From contig WNKV01000008.1 of NCBI GenBank assembly GCA_009720755.1, positions 62,001 to 126,000 of the forward strand: a stretch of 64,000 nucleotides of DNA. The letters are read 5' to 3'. Shown here in pieces: positions 1 to 8,340 of the stretch. Under the pieces are notes generated by a model. It was not told the origin of the DNA and ran no database searches. It worked only from the letters and a program-made list of their open reading frames with translations. A program made the position numbers and the translations under genes. This DNA comes from Rhodoplanes serenus (GTDB taxonomy: Bacteria > Pseudomonadota > Alphaproteobacteria > Rhizobiales > Xanthobacteraceae). The number at the start of each line of letters is the position of its first letter. Within the stretch, counting starts at the first letter, position 1.

Positions 1-233
1 ACGAGCTCGCCCGCCACCACATAGGCGCGGGCCGCCGGGTCGGACGCCAGCGCCGCCGCGCGGGCCGGGTCGTGGCGGACGGCGGGATCGCGGTTGAGGA
101 GGCCGCCGGTGTAGCCGAGCCAGAGGCGCCCGGCGCGGGGCTCGGCGCGATCGGGGGCGGCGCAATCGGGGGCGGCGTGATCAGGGTCGACGTGATCAGG
201 GTCGACGTGATTGGGCGCGGCGCGATTGAGCAT
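1..233 (-). CDS. nudC: NADH pyrophosphatase NudC, N-terminal part (runs off left edge)
   Basis: The minus strand from an ATG at 233 to the left edge stays open for 77 codons. After a low-complexity start, residues from about 37 (LWLGYTGGLLNRD, then HDPARAAALASDPAARAY) resemble the N-terminal domain of alphaproteobacterial NudC, which typically reads GF(T/A)GNPLDR followed by DP-rich spacing and a PxxRxxV segment. NudC hydrolyses NAD(H) and NAD-capped RNA 5' ends. The Nudix box and zinc cysteines would lie beyond the window, so the call rests on the N-domain only. The first 28 residues are encoded by a 15-bp tandem repeat and are unlikely to belong to the fold. The gene reads in the same direction as the HIT gene upstream. 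Confidence 0.6.
   Translation of the reverse strand, partial: MLNRAAPNHVDPDHVDPDHAAPDCAAPDRAEPRAGRLWLGYTGGLLNRDPAVRHDPARAAALASDPAARAYVVAGEL
147..233. repeat. 15-bp tandem repeat at the 5' end of nudC
   Basis: Five full units and one partial unit of 15 bp lie head to tail: 147-161, 162-176, 177-191, 192-206, 207-221 and 222-233. Units 3 and 4 are identical (GTGATCAGGGTCGAC) and the others differ by a few bases. On the minus strand they encode five-residue repeats of the type DPDHV/APDCA at the N terminus of nudC. The period matches other tandem repeats in this window. Confidence 0.85.
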
Positions 234-376
234 CGTTACTCCGGCAATGGCCGGAGGGAGGCCCGCCGGGCCGCGTGGGGGCTTCCGATCGGCGACCGGC
301 GCCTCGTTCGCGCGCCAGCGGGCGGGGACCCGACTCGGCCGGATTCGAACGTCATGGCGCCAATAAGGGCGAGGCT

Positions 377-808
377 TCAGTCGGACGCAAGCCAAATTCT
401 GCGGCGCAGCGCCCGGATGAAGGCATCGCGCTCCTGCGGGTCATGGGCCACCGGCGCCACCTGCCCCCAGATCGGCCGCGGCCACGCGGCATCGCCGGTG
501 CGGCGGGCGACGACATGGACGTGGAGCTGCGGCACCACGTTGCCGAGCGCCGCCACATTCAGCTTGTCGCACTCGGTCACCGCCTTGAGGGCGCGGCCGG
601 TGCGGGCGATCTCGACCATGAGCTGAGCTTGCGCGACCTCGTCGAGATCGATGATCTCGGAGACCTCGGGGCGGCGCGGCACCAGCATGAGCCACGGGAA
701 GTTGGCGTCGTTCACCACCAGCACGCGCGACAGCGGCAGGTCGCCGATATTGATGGTGTCCTTGGCGAGCTGCGGGTGCAGCGACCAGCCGGCGGCGGGA
801 TCGGGCAT
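377..808 (-). CDS. HIT family protein (nucleotide hydrolase/transferase)
   Basis: This 143-residue protein belongs to the histidine triad superfamily, which hydrolyses or transfers nucleotide phosphates. The active-site strand is seen as PQLHVHVVAR (about residues 93-102). Aligned on FHIT, the first triad position is Gln and the next two His (H96, H98) are kept, so the nucleophilic His is present; this QxHxH form is common in alphaproteobacterial members. The conserved CDKLNVAALGNVVP segment precedes it. I placed the start at ATG 808 (MPDPAAGWSLHPQL), which fits family N termini; a GTG at 850 would add 14 residues. Substrate is unknown. It is encoded upstream of nudC on the same strand, which fits a nucleotide-sanitising neighbourhood. 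Confidence 0.85.
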   Translation of the reverse strand: MPDPAAGWSLHPQLAKDTINIGDLPLSRVLVVNDANFPWLMLVPRRPEVSEIIDLDEVAQAQLMVEIARTGRALKAVTECDKLNVAALGNVVPQLHVHVVARRTGDAAWPRPIWGQVAPVAHDPQERDAFIRALRRRIWLASD

Positions 809-997
809 CGGGAACCTGCGGGCAGAAGCTATGAGGAAAATCCGGGGCACCGGAACGCGGCACCGTCGGCCGCCACCTTAGCAGGCGGACCCGTCGGGTC
901 GAAGCGCCCCCGGCTCTGCCCGGGAGCGACGCCGCGACCGTCGCCGCGACCGGCGCCGAGACGCTTGCAATCCGGTCCCGTCCCGTCGATATAGGGG

Positions 998-1097
998 GCG
1001 GGAGGTTGGCGGTGGACGAGCCACTCGCCAACCGGGTCAGGTCCGGAAGGAAGCAGCCCTAACGAGCCCCGGTTCGGGTCGCTTGTCAGCCTCCCAC
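998..1097 (+). ncRNA. ffs: Signal recognition particle RNA (4.5S type)
   Basis: The segment around 1034-1062 carries the bacterial SRP RNA signature GGTCAGGTCCGGAAGGAAG followed by CAGCCCTAA, which includes the GGAA tetraloop and the symmetric loop that bind Ffh. The flanks GGGAGG (1000-1005) and CCTCCC (1090-1095) can pair to close the hairpin. It sits just upstream of dnaX, the usual place for this gene in Rhizobiales. The exact ends are estimated from the closing helix. Confidence 0.92.
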
Positions 1098-1209
1098 TTC
1101 GTGACCTGCTGTTCGGGCGACGGGCTATTCAGGTGACTGGATTCTCGGTCGCGGGGTAGTCGGTCGCTGCCATTCCGTCATTGCGCTGCTGCGAGGGCCC
1201 GGCCGAGCG

Positions 1210-3216
1210 ATGGACGACGCCGAGACATCCGGGCTCGCGGTCCCGCCGGCCGCCGCCCCGACCGAGCCGGCGTCTTCGGGCCTGTTCCCCTCCCCGCCCC
1301 CGATCGCGCCGACGAATTCCGCACCTGCGTCCGCGCCCGTCGGCGCCTACCGGGTGCTGGCCCGAAAATACCGCCCGTCGACCTTCGCGGACCTGATCGG
1401 CCAGGACGCGATGGTGCGCACCATCTCCAATGCGTTCGAGACCGGCCGCATCCCGCAGGCGTGGATTCTCACCGGCGTGCGCGGAGTCGGCAAGACGACG
1501 ACCGCCCGCATCCTCGCCCGCGCCCTCAACTACGCGCTGCCGGACGGCTCGGTGGCCGGGCCGACCATCCACATGCCCAGCCTCGGGCTGCACTGTGCCG
1601 CCATCATGGAGAGCCGCCATTTCGACGTGATCGAGATGGACGCGGCCTCCCACAACGGCGTCGACGACATCCGCCAGATCAACGACGCCATCCGCTACGC
1701 GCCGGTCTCGGCCCGCTACAAGGTCTACATCCTCGACGAGGTCCACATGCTCTCCACGGCGGCCTTCAACGCCGTGCTGAAGACCCTCGAGGAGCCGCCG
1801 CCGCACGCCAAGTTCGTGTTCGCCACCACCGAGATCCGCAAGGTGCCGGTGACCGTGCTGTCGCGCTGCCAGCGCTTCGACCTGCGCCGGCTCGACGCCG
1901 ACCTGCTGGTCGGCCATCTCGGCGGCATCGCGGCGCGCGAGGGTGTCACCATCGAGCCCGCGGCACTTGCCCTGATCGCGCGGGCCGCCGAAGGCTCGGT
2001 GCGCGACGCCCTGTCGCTGCTCGACCAGGCGATCGCCCATTCGGGAGCCGCCGCGGGAGCCGGCAGCGTCGATGCCGCCGGGGTGCGGGCGATGCTCGGC
2101 CTCGCCGACCGCAGCCGGGTGATCGACCTGTTCGGGACGCTGATGCGCGGCGACATCGCGGCGGCACTGACCGAGCTGCGCGACCAGTACGACAGCGGCG
2201 CCGACCCGGCGACGGTGCTGGAGGATCTCGCCGAGCTGACCCACTTCGTCACGCGCGTGAAGGTGGTGCCGTCGGTCGCCGACGATCCGGCCCTGTCGGA
2301 GGCGGAGCGGACCCGCGGCCGGGCGCTCGCCACCGCCCTGTCCATGCGGGTGCTGTCGCGCACCTGGCAGATGCTGCTCAAGGGCCTCGCCGAGGTGGCC
2401 GCCGCCAGCAGGCCGATCGCCGCCGCCGAGATGGTCTTGGTGCGCATCGCCTATGCGGCCGACCTGCCGACCCCCGACGAGGTGATCCGCTCGCTCGGAG
2501 CACCCGGCAGCGGCCCCGGCGGCCCGACCGGCGGCGGCCTTCCCGGTGCCGGGCCGTCCGGTGCCGGGGCGTCCAGCCTTGGCGGCGGAGCCGAGGGACG
2601 CGGGGCGCCCGCCGGAGCGCTCGGGGCCCGGGCGATGCGGCCGCCGCTGCGGACCGCCACTGCCGCCGATCCCCGGCCGGTGGCGACCGGGCGGCCGGTC
2701 GCCGCGCAACCCGCCGCCCCGGCGATGCCGACCCTGGCGCGCTTCGAGGACCTGATCGCGCTCGCCGCGGCGCGCCGCGACATCCAGCTCAAGACTGTGC
2801 TGGAGCGCGATGTCCGGCTGGTGCGCTTCGAGGACGGCCATCTGGAGATCGCCCTGGAGCCCGACGTGTCCAAGGCGGCGATCGGCGACCTGTCGCGCCG
2901 GCTCGGCGATCTCACCGGGCGGCGCTGGATCGTGGTGGTGTCGTCCGCCCCGGGCCAGCCGACGGTGCGGTCGCAGCAGCAGGCCCGCGAGGCCGAGGTC
3001 AAGCGCGGCGTGCTCGCCGATCCGCTGGTCCAGCAGGTGCTGGCCCGCTTCCCCGGCGCCAAGGTGATGGACGTGCGGCCGCGGGTGGCCGAGCCGGCCG
3101 CCGGGCTGCCGCCGGTGCCCGAGCCGGAGGACGACCCCGGCGAGCCGCCGCCGGTGGACGACGAGGGCGCCTTCGGGGCACATGGTTACCCGGACGACAT
3201 CGACGACGACTTTTGA
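1210..3216 (+). CDS. dnaX: DNA polymerase III subunits gamma and tau
   Basis: This clamp-loader ATPase places the beta clamp on primed DNA and, as tau, links polymerase cores. Of its 668 residues, the AAA+ module is clear: Walker A GVRGVGKTT at 89-97, the DEVHM box at 176-180, sensor 1 FATTE at 204-208, and the SRC arginine-finger motif at 218-220. Residues 450-560 are a Gly/Pro/Ala-rich linker, followed by a C-terminal tau domain. The four zinc-binding cysteines found in enteric DnaX are absent, as is usual in Rhizobiales; only Cys129 lies in that region. The start at 1210 leaves a 45-residue low-complexity leader before the conserved YRVLARKYRP. It lies downstream of ffs and upstream of ybaB and recR, a conserved order. 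Confidence 0.96.
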   Translation: MDDAETSGLAVPPAAAPTEPASSGLFPSPPPIAPTNSAPASAPVGAYRVLARKYRPSTFADLIGQDAMVRTISNAFETGRIPQAWILTGVRGVGKTTTARILARALNYALPDGSVAGPTIHMPSLGLHCAAIMESRHFDVIEMDAASHNGVDDIRQINDAIRYAPVSARYKVYILDEVHMLSTAAFNAVLKTLEEPPPHAKFVFATTEIRKVPVTVLSRCQRFDLRRLDADLLVGHLGGIAAREGVTIEPAALALIARAAEGSVRDALSLLDQAIAHSGAAAGAGSVDAAGVRAMLGLADRSRVIDLFGTLMRGDIAAALTELRDQYDSGADPATVLEDLAELTHFVTRVKVVPSVADDPALSEAERTRGRALATALSMRVLSRTWQMLLKGLAEVAAASRPIAAAEMVLVRIAYAADLPTPDEVIRSLGAPGSGPGGPTGGGLPGAGPSGAGASSLGGGAEGRGAPAGALGARAMRPPLRTATAADPRPVATGRPVAAQPAAPAMPTLARFEDLIALAAARRDIQLKTVLERDVRLVRFEDGHLEIALEPDVSKAAIGDLSRRLGDLTGRRWIVVVSSAPGQPTVRSQQQAREAEVKRGVLADPLVQQVLARFPGAKVMDVRPRVAEPAAGLPPVPEPEDDPGEPPPVDDEGAFGAHGYPDDIDDDF

Positions 3217-3313
3217 TCGCCGCGCGCTTTGACAAGAGCGGCCCGAGCCGCCACACGCATGTCGATCCGCACGCCCGAACGGCCCGTGGCTCGCCCGGAC
3301 CGACGGTGATTTT

Positions 3314-3375
3314 CAACCGGCGCGGTCCTCCGCGCCCCGCATCGCAACCGGCGCGGCCCTCCGCGCCTCGCATCA
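3314..3375. repeat. 31-bp direct repeat, two copies
   Basis: Two adjacent copies, 3314-3344 and 3345-3375, share almost all bases (each begins CAACCGGCGCGG). They fill most of the dnaX-ybaB spacer immediately before the ybaB start. The origin is probably a simple tandem duplication. Confidence 0.8.
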
Positions 3376-3387
3376 GACGAGGCCACC

Positions 3388-3708
3388 ATGGCGAATTTCC
3401 TGGGCCTGATGAAGCAGGCCGCCGAATTGAAGAGCAAGATGGAGACCCTCCAGGCCGAGCTGGAGCAGATCGAGGTGTCGGGCTCGTCCGGCGGCGGCAT
3501 GGTGGAGATGACCGTGACCCCCAAGGGCGAGCTGAAGAAGCTGCGGATCGATCCCTCGCTGGTGAAGCCCGACGAGGTCGAGGTGCTGGAGGACCTGATC
3601 GTCGCGGCCCACGCGGACGCCAAGCGCAAGGCCGACGCCCTGCTGGCCGAGAAGATGCAGGGGCTCACCGGCGGCCTGCCGATCCCGCCCGGCATGAAGC
3701 TGTTCTGA
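3388..3708 (+). CDS. ybaB: YbaB/EbfC family nucleoid-associated protein
   Basis: This 106-residue protein matches the YbaB/EbfC family of small DNA-binding proteins that coat the nucleoid as dimers. It starts [15 protein letters not shown], has the central [13 protein letters not shown] strand-turn motif, and ends in the family tail [12 protein letters not shown]. The family is about 105-110 residues, so it is full length. It lies between dnaX and recR, the standard context, and is often thought to act with recombinational repair. A 31-bp tandem duplication lies directly upstream of its start. Confidence 0.93.
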   Translation: MANFLGLMKQAAELKSKMETLQAELEQIEVSGSSGGGMVEMTVTPKGELKKLRIDPSLVKPDEVEVLEDLIVAAHADAKRKADALLAEKMQGLTGGLPIPPGMKLF

Positions 3709-3730
3709 GACCGACGACGCCGCATCCTCG

Positions 3731-3758
3731 GTCATGGCCGGGCTGGTCCCGGCCATCC
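3731..3758. repeat. Palindromic intergenic repeat, family A
   Basis: The element contains the inverted arms ATGGCCGGG and CCCGGCCAT around a short loop. The same core recurs at 18054-18074 and 36249-36275. It lies between ybaB and recR. Such short palindromes (REP-like) are common in Rhizobiales intergenic DNA. Confidence 0.7.
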
Positions 3759-3846
3759 CCGTCGCCGGACGAGGCGGATGCCCGCGACCGGCGCGGGCAC
3801 GATGATCACGACCGATCCCGGCGCCCGCCCCGACGAGACGAACCGC

Positions 3847-4449
3847 ATGAGCACCGCCGGACCCGAGATCGAGCGGCTGATCCAGCTTCTCGCCAAGCTG
3901 CCCGGGCTCGGCCCGCGGTCGGCTCGGCGCGCCGCCCTGCATCTCGTCAAGAAGCGCGACCTGCTGATGGCGCCGCTCGCCGCGGCCCTCCAGGCCGCCA
4001 TGGACACCATCACGGTGTGCACCGTGTGCGGCAACCTCGACAGCCGCAATCCATGCACCGTGTGCGCCGATCCGCGGCGTGATCCGGGCATCATCGTGGT
4101 GGTGGCGGATGTCGCCGACCTGTGGGCGCTGGAGCGGGCCAAGGCGGTGAACGCCCGCTATCATGTGCTCGGCGGCACGCTGTCGCCGCTGGACGGCATC
4201 GGCCCCGACGACCTGTCGATAGCGGCTCTGCTGACGCGGGCGCACGACCCCGCGGTGAGCGAGGTCATCCTCGCCCTCAACGCCACCGTCGACGGCCAGA
4301 CCACCGCCCACTACATCACCGACCTCTTGACCGATGCCAACGTCAAGGTGACCGGGCTGGCCCATGGCGTGCCGGTCGGCGGCGAGCTGGACTATCTCGA
4401 CGAAGGCACCCTGACGACCGCGGTGCGCAGCCGCACCAGCATGGGCTGA
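3847..4449 (+). CDS. recR: Recombination protein RecR
   Basis: RecR works with RecF and RecO to load RecA onto gapped DNA. The 200-residue protein shows a helix-hairpin-helix ([14 protein letters not shown], about 18-31), a four-cysteine zinc finger (C58, C61, C70, C73), and a Toprim domain ([14 protein letters not shown], about 83-96). The C-terminal segment [17 protein letters not shown] is the family signature. I use ATG 3847 ([13 protein letters not shown]), which aligns with family starts; the upstream in-frame ATG at 3778 would add 23 residues overlapping intergenic repeat DNA. It is the last gene of the dnaX-ybaB-recR cluster. Confidence 0.95.
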   Translation: MSTAGPEIERLIQLLAKLPGLGPRSARRAALHLVKKRDLLMAPLAAALQAAMDTITVCTVCGNLDSRNPCTVCADPRRDPGIIVVVADVADLWALERAKAVNARYHVLGGTLSPLDGIGPDDLSIAALLTRAHDPAVSEVILALNATVDGQTTAHYITDLLTDANVKVTGLAHGVPVGGELDYLDEGTLTTAVRSRTSMG

Positions 4450-4516
4450 GACGAGATCCGGCTGTCCGGAATCCTGCCGAGAGCTCCGGGTTTGCCGCGG
4501 GAAGACGTGTGTCGTT

Positions 4517-4605
4517 GGATTCCGGGTTCGCGGCAGAGCCTGCGCCCAGACGGCGCGAAGGGCCGATCCGGGTGCCGCGCCCCGGAACGACGGCGAACTG
4601 ATCAC
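4517..4605. repeat. Intergenic repeat, family B (partial copy)
   Basis: GGATTCCGGG at 4517-4526 and the arm at 4578-4605 (CGCCCCGGAACGACGG and on to ATCAC) match, in reverse orientation, the element at 29811-29944. About 26 of 28 bases of the terminal arm agree. It lies downstream of recR. A short 12-bp duplication (AGCTGTATGAGC, about 4610-4633) follows it. Confidence 0.65.
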
Positions 4606-4663
4606 ACTGAAGCTGTATGAGCAGCTGTATGAGCGCGGCCCGTCCAGTCCCGACCGTCTCGTC

Positions 4664-5686
4664 CTATGACACCGCCTGCGCCTGCCCGGTCGTCGCCGAG
4701 CGGATCAGCGCCTCGCACACCGCCGCACCATGGACGATCTCGGCCGGCGGGATCGGGAACGGCGGCCCGCCGGCGGCGGCCCGCGCGAACGCCTCCAGGC
4801 AGGCGCGGCCCACATCGACCCGCGCCGCCTCCCAGGTCTCCGCCGCGCCCTGCACGGGCTGGAACCGGCAGGCGCCGAACAGCCCGGTGCGCCGCTCCTC
4901 CGACGACGCGCCGGCCACATGGGTCATCCCGTCGAGCCGAACGAAGCCCTTGGAGCCGTAGACCTGGACCACGAAGGTCGGGGCGGTGGCCATCATCATG
5001 CCCAGATAGGCGGTGGCGCCGCTCGCCATCCGGAACAGCACCGAGGTGGTGTCGTCGGTCGGCAGGTCGACCGCCCGCCGGCCGCTCTGGGCGTAGACGG
5101 TCTCGATCGTGCCGGAGAGGTCGATGAAGGCATCGACGGCGTGGACCCCGAGCGGCGCCAGCGCCCCGCACGGCGCCTCGGCCGGGTCGGCCCGCCACGC
5201 GGTGCGCGGCATCACCAGGGCGTTCGGCACCGTCATGGTGCACTCGATGTGCTCCAGCACCCCGAGCCCACCGGCGCGGATGCGCTCGCGCAGGCCGGTC
5301 ATCTCCGGATGGAAGCGGCGGTTGTAGCCGATGCCGAGAGCGACCCCGGCCGCCTCGACGGCCGCCACCGCGGCCGCCGCCGACGCCTTGTCGTAGGTGA
5401 ACGGCTTCTCGCAGAAGACATGCTTGCCGGCGCGGGCCGCGGCCGTCACCTGGGCGGCGTGGCCCGACGGCGGCGTCGCCAGGATGACGGCGTCGATTTC
5501 CGGGTCGGCCAGGAGATCGTCCAGCGCGGCGACGTGGCGCAGCCCGCGCTGCGCCACGAAGGTGGCAGCGTCCGGCCGCAGGGTGGGCTGCGCCGCCGCC
5601 ACGATGGTCATCGCGTCCGAGCCGTCGACCGATTCGACCAGCGTCCTGCCCCACCAGCCGAGACCCGCGATGCCGGTCCTGATCAT
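4664..5686 (-). CDS. Gfo/Idh/MocA family oxidoreductase
   Basis: This 340-residue protein is an NAD(P)-dependent sugar- or inositol-type dehydrogenase. The Rossmann start MIRTGIAGLGWWGR (1-14) carries the GxGxxG-like turn, the dinucleotide-binding TPPSGH segment follows, and the conserved EKPF motif (KHVFCEKPFTYDK) contains the catalytic Lys. The C-terminal half is the alpha/beta dimerisation domain. I start at ATG 5686, preceded by GGGGCAGG; the longer ORF adds 43 residues of unrelated character. Substrate cannot be told. It is convergent with recR and divergent from the htrA gene. Confidence 0.88.
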   Translation of the reverse strand: MIRTGIAGLGWWGRTLVESVDGSDAMTIVAAAQPTLRPDAATFVAQRGLRHVAALDDLLADPEIDAVILATPPSGHAAQVTAAARAGKHVFCEKPFTYDKASAAAAVAAVEAAGVALGIGYNRRFHPEMTGLRERIRAGGLGVLEHIECTMTVPNALVMPRTAWRADPAEAPCGALAPLGVHAVDAFIDLSGTIETVYAQSGRRAVDLPTDDTTSVLFRMASGATAYLGMMMATAPTFVVQVYGSKGFVRLDGMTHVAGASSEERRTGLFGACRFQPVQGAAETWEAARVDVGRACLEAFARAAAGGPPFPIPPAEIVHGAAVCEALIRSATTGQAQAVS

Positions 5687-6023
5687 GGCCTGCCCCGTTC
5701 GTGACGGCGTCACGGGCGCGACGCCTCGGCGTGATGTCGTGAGAGAGCGGGAGACCGAGCGCGGCTGGCCGGCCGCAGGCGGCCGAGGCCGATCGGGCGT
5801 TCCGCAGGAGAACACCCGGAGATTCGGACATGGCGGACCGCCGGCGTCAAGCTGGCGCCGTCCCGACGGGCGCCCTCCGCGGCCGCGAGCGGCCGCGCCG
5901 GAACCGGACCCCGCCGCCCGCCTTAACCCGGAGGCAGCGTGGTCCTATGGTGCCATCGCGTCGTGCCCCCGTGGCCACCGCGGCCGGCCTCCGGGCCGCG
6001 CCGCCGCGGCTCGCATCGCCCGA
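5687..6023. other. Divergent intergenic region, no gene seen
   Basis: The 337 bp separate the oxidoreductase gene (minus) from the htrA gene (plus). Long open frames cross it, but none has a credible start, codon pattern or family match. It should hold the promoters of both genes; I could not place a clear -35/-10 pair. Confidence 0.5.
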
Positions 6024-7148
<1,125 letters not shown>

Positions 7149-7280
7149 CGGTCGCGCCACGCCGGCGCGGCGGGCCGGTGCGGCGCCGGTGTGAGATCCC
7201 GCACAGTCATGACCGCTCGACGCGGCGATCCTGCCTCCAGACACGCCGGCCGACGAGCCGGCGAACCGGAGGAGGACACC

Positions 7281-7637
7281 ATGGCCAGGCGGACTCAGAC
7301 GACGGCGCTGATCGGCTCCGAGACCAGCGCGCCGTGGAGCAGCGTCTTCGACGAGGCCGACGCGACGCGGCGCCATCCCACCCCCCGGCGCAGCCGGCGT
7401 GCGGTGCCGGCCTTGGCGGCGACCGTATTGGCGACCGTGCTGATGGTCGGCTTGTCGAGCGCTCCGAGCAGCGCCATGGGCACCGCCGAGGATCGCGCCG
7501 CCTGCATCCCGGACGCTTTCCGGCTGTGCAGCGCCGCCATTCCGGACGCCGACCGGGTCATCGCCTGCCTGAAGACCGAGCGGGTCAAGCTCAGCACCGC
7601 CTGCCGGGTGGTGATGCGGCGGAACGGCGCGATCTGA
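7281..7637 (+). CDS. Small exported cysteine-rich repeat protein
   Basis: The 118-residue product has a strong ribosome binding site (GGAGGAGGACACC before ATG 7281), a basic N terminus, a hydrophobic segment (about 39-57) that could be a signal or anchor, and a mature part with four cysteines in the pattern AACIPDAFRLC ... DRVIACL ... ACR. This spacing recalls the short cysteine-rich repeat seen in many small Rhizobiales secreted proteins. Function is unknown. The N-terminal region before the hydrophobic stretch is unusually long for a signal peptide. It lies 132 bp behind the HtrA-type protease gene on the same strand. Confidence 0.75.
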   Translation: MARRTQTTALIGSETSAPWSSVFDEADATRRHPTPRRSRRAVPALAATVLATVLMVGLSSAPSSAMGTAEDRAACIPDAFRLCSAAIPDADRVIACLKTERVKLSTACRVVMRRNGAI

Positions 7638-7689
7638 GACGCACCGCGACGGCGGGCGCCCTCTCCCGATCAGGCACCCTCACCCCGCC

Positions 7690-8175
7690 TCAGAAGCCGA
7701 TGCCGAGGAACAGCGGCAGCCAGACGCGATCGAGGCGCGCGGCGAGCCGGTAGCCATCGGGCGGCGGCGCCGCGACGAGCCGCGGCGACGCCGGACGGAC
7801 CACCCGATGACGATGCACCGCCGGTGAGGTCCGGACCACCCGGCGAGGCGTCGAGACGACCGGCCGATGCGGTGCCGTCGCCTGGGTTCTGGCGGCATCC
7901 GGCCGGGCGGCTTCGGGCCTCGTGGCCGGGATCGGAACGGCGGCACCTCCGCTACGCGGCGGTTCACCCGCCGTCGCCGGACGCTCGGCGGGCACGGACG
8001 GTGTCTCGGTCGGTCCCGCGGCCGGGGCTTGCGCCAACCCGTCGGGACGCGAAACGGCAGCCGGCAAGCCGTCGCCCGGCAGGGCTTCGGCCGGGCCGGC
8101 GGCACCGGCGGTCAGCATCCCGACGGCCAGGAGGCCGATCGCGAGCGACGTGAACACCCGGAACTGCTTGGACAT
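7690..8175 (-). CDS. Hypothetical secreted Pro/Ala-rich protein ending in GIGF
   Basis: This 161-residue protein starts with a clear signal peptide (MSKQFRVFTSLAIGLLAVGM, cleavage near AEA at about residue 31). The mature part is disordered-looking, rich in Ala, Pro and Arg, and ends in RLDRVWLPLFLGIGF. I recognise no domain. Its last four residues (GIGF) are the same as those of the caspase-like protein encoded just upstream on the same strand, and both end in Phe, a residue often found at the C terminus of outer-membrane-targeted proteins. A hairpin lies between the two genes, so co-transcription is uncertain. Confidence 0.6.
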   Translation of the reverse strand: MSKQFRVFTSLAIGLLAVGMLTAGAAGPAEALPGDGLPAAVSRPDGLAQAPAAGPTETPSVPAERPATAGEPPRSGGAAVPIPATRPEAARPDAARTQATAPHRPVVSTPRRVVRTSPAVHRHRVVRPASPRLVAAPPPDGYRLAARLDRVWLPLFLGIGF

Positions 8176-8285
8176 GGTCGGCTCCGTGTCGGCTGGCGGT
8201 GGGCCGGGATGGCCTCCGTCCGGTTCGGGCCTCCGCCGCGGCGACGAGCCGGACGGAGGATCGGTCGTCGGTTAGTGCGGCAGAA

Positions 8286-8318
8286 AGCCCGGCCGTTCGA
8301 GCGGCCGGGCTCTTTTTT
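8286..8318. terminator. Intrinsic terminator hairpin with T6 tract
   Basis: Arms AGCCCGGCCG (8286-8295) and CGGCCGGGCT (8302-8311) pair perfectly around a 6-nt loop. A run of six T follows on the plus strand; on the minus strand, just past the caspase gene end, the tail is only TTT. It probably works mainly as the minus-strand end of the caspase-like gene and may act in both directions. Confidence 0.7.
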
Positions 8319-8340
8319 CGCGAATCCCGCCGTGCTCCGG

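Noticed and set aside
1129-3183. Minus-strand open frame of 684 codons opposite dnaX
   Set aside because: It is the antisense shadow of dnaX, caused by high GC at third positions. Its residues are His/Gly/Arg-rich and match no family.
5397-6023. N-terminal extension of the HtrA protease ORF
   Set aside because: It overlaps the oxidoreductase gene on the other strand and has no signal or domain; the anchor begins just after GTG 6024.
8175-8340. Possible further gene between the Pro/Ala-rich protein gene and the caspase-like gene
   Set aside because: The 165-bp gap holds a terminator hairpin and promoter-type DNA only.
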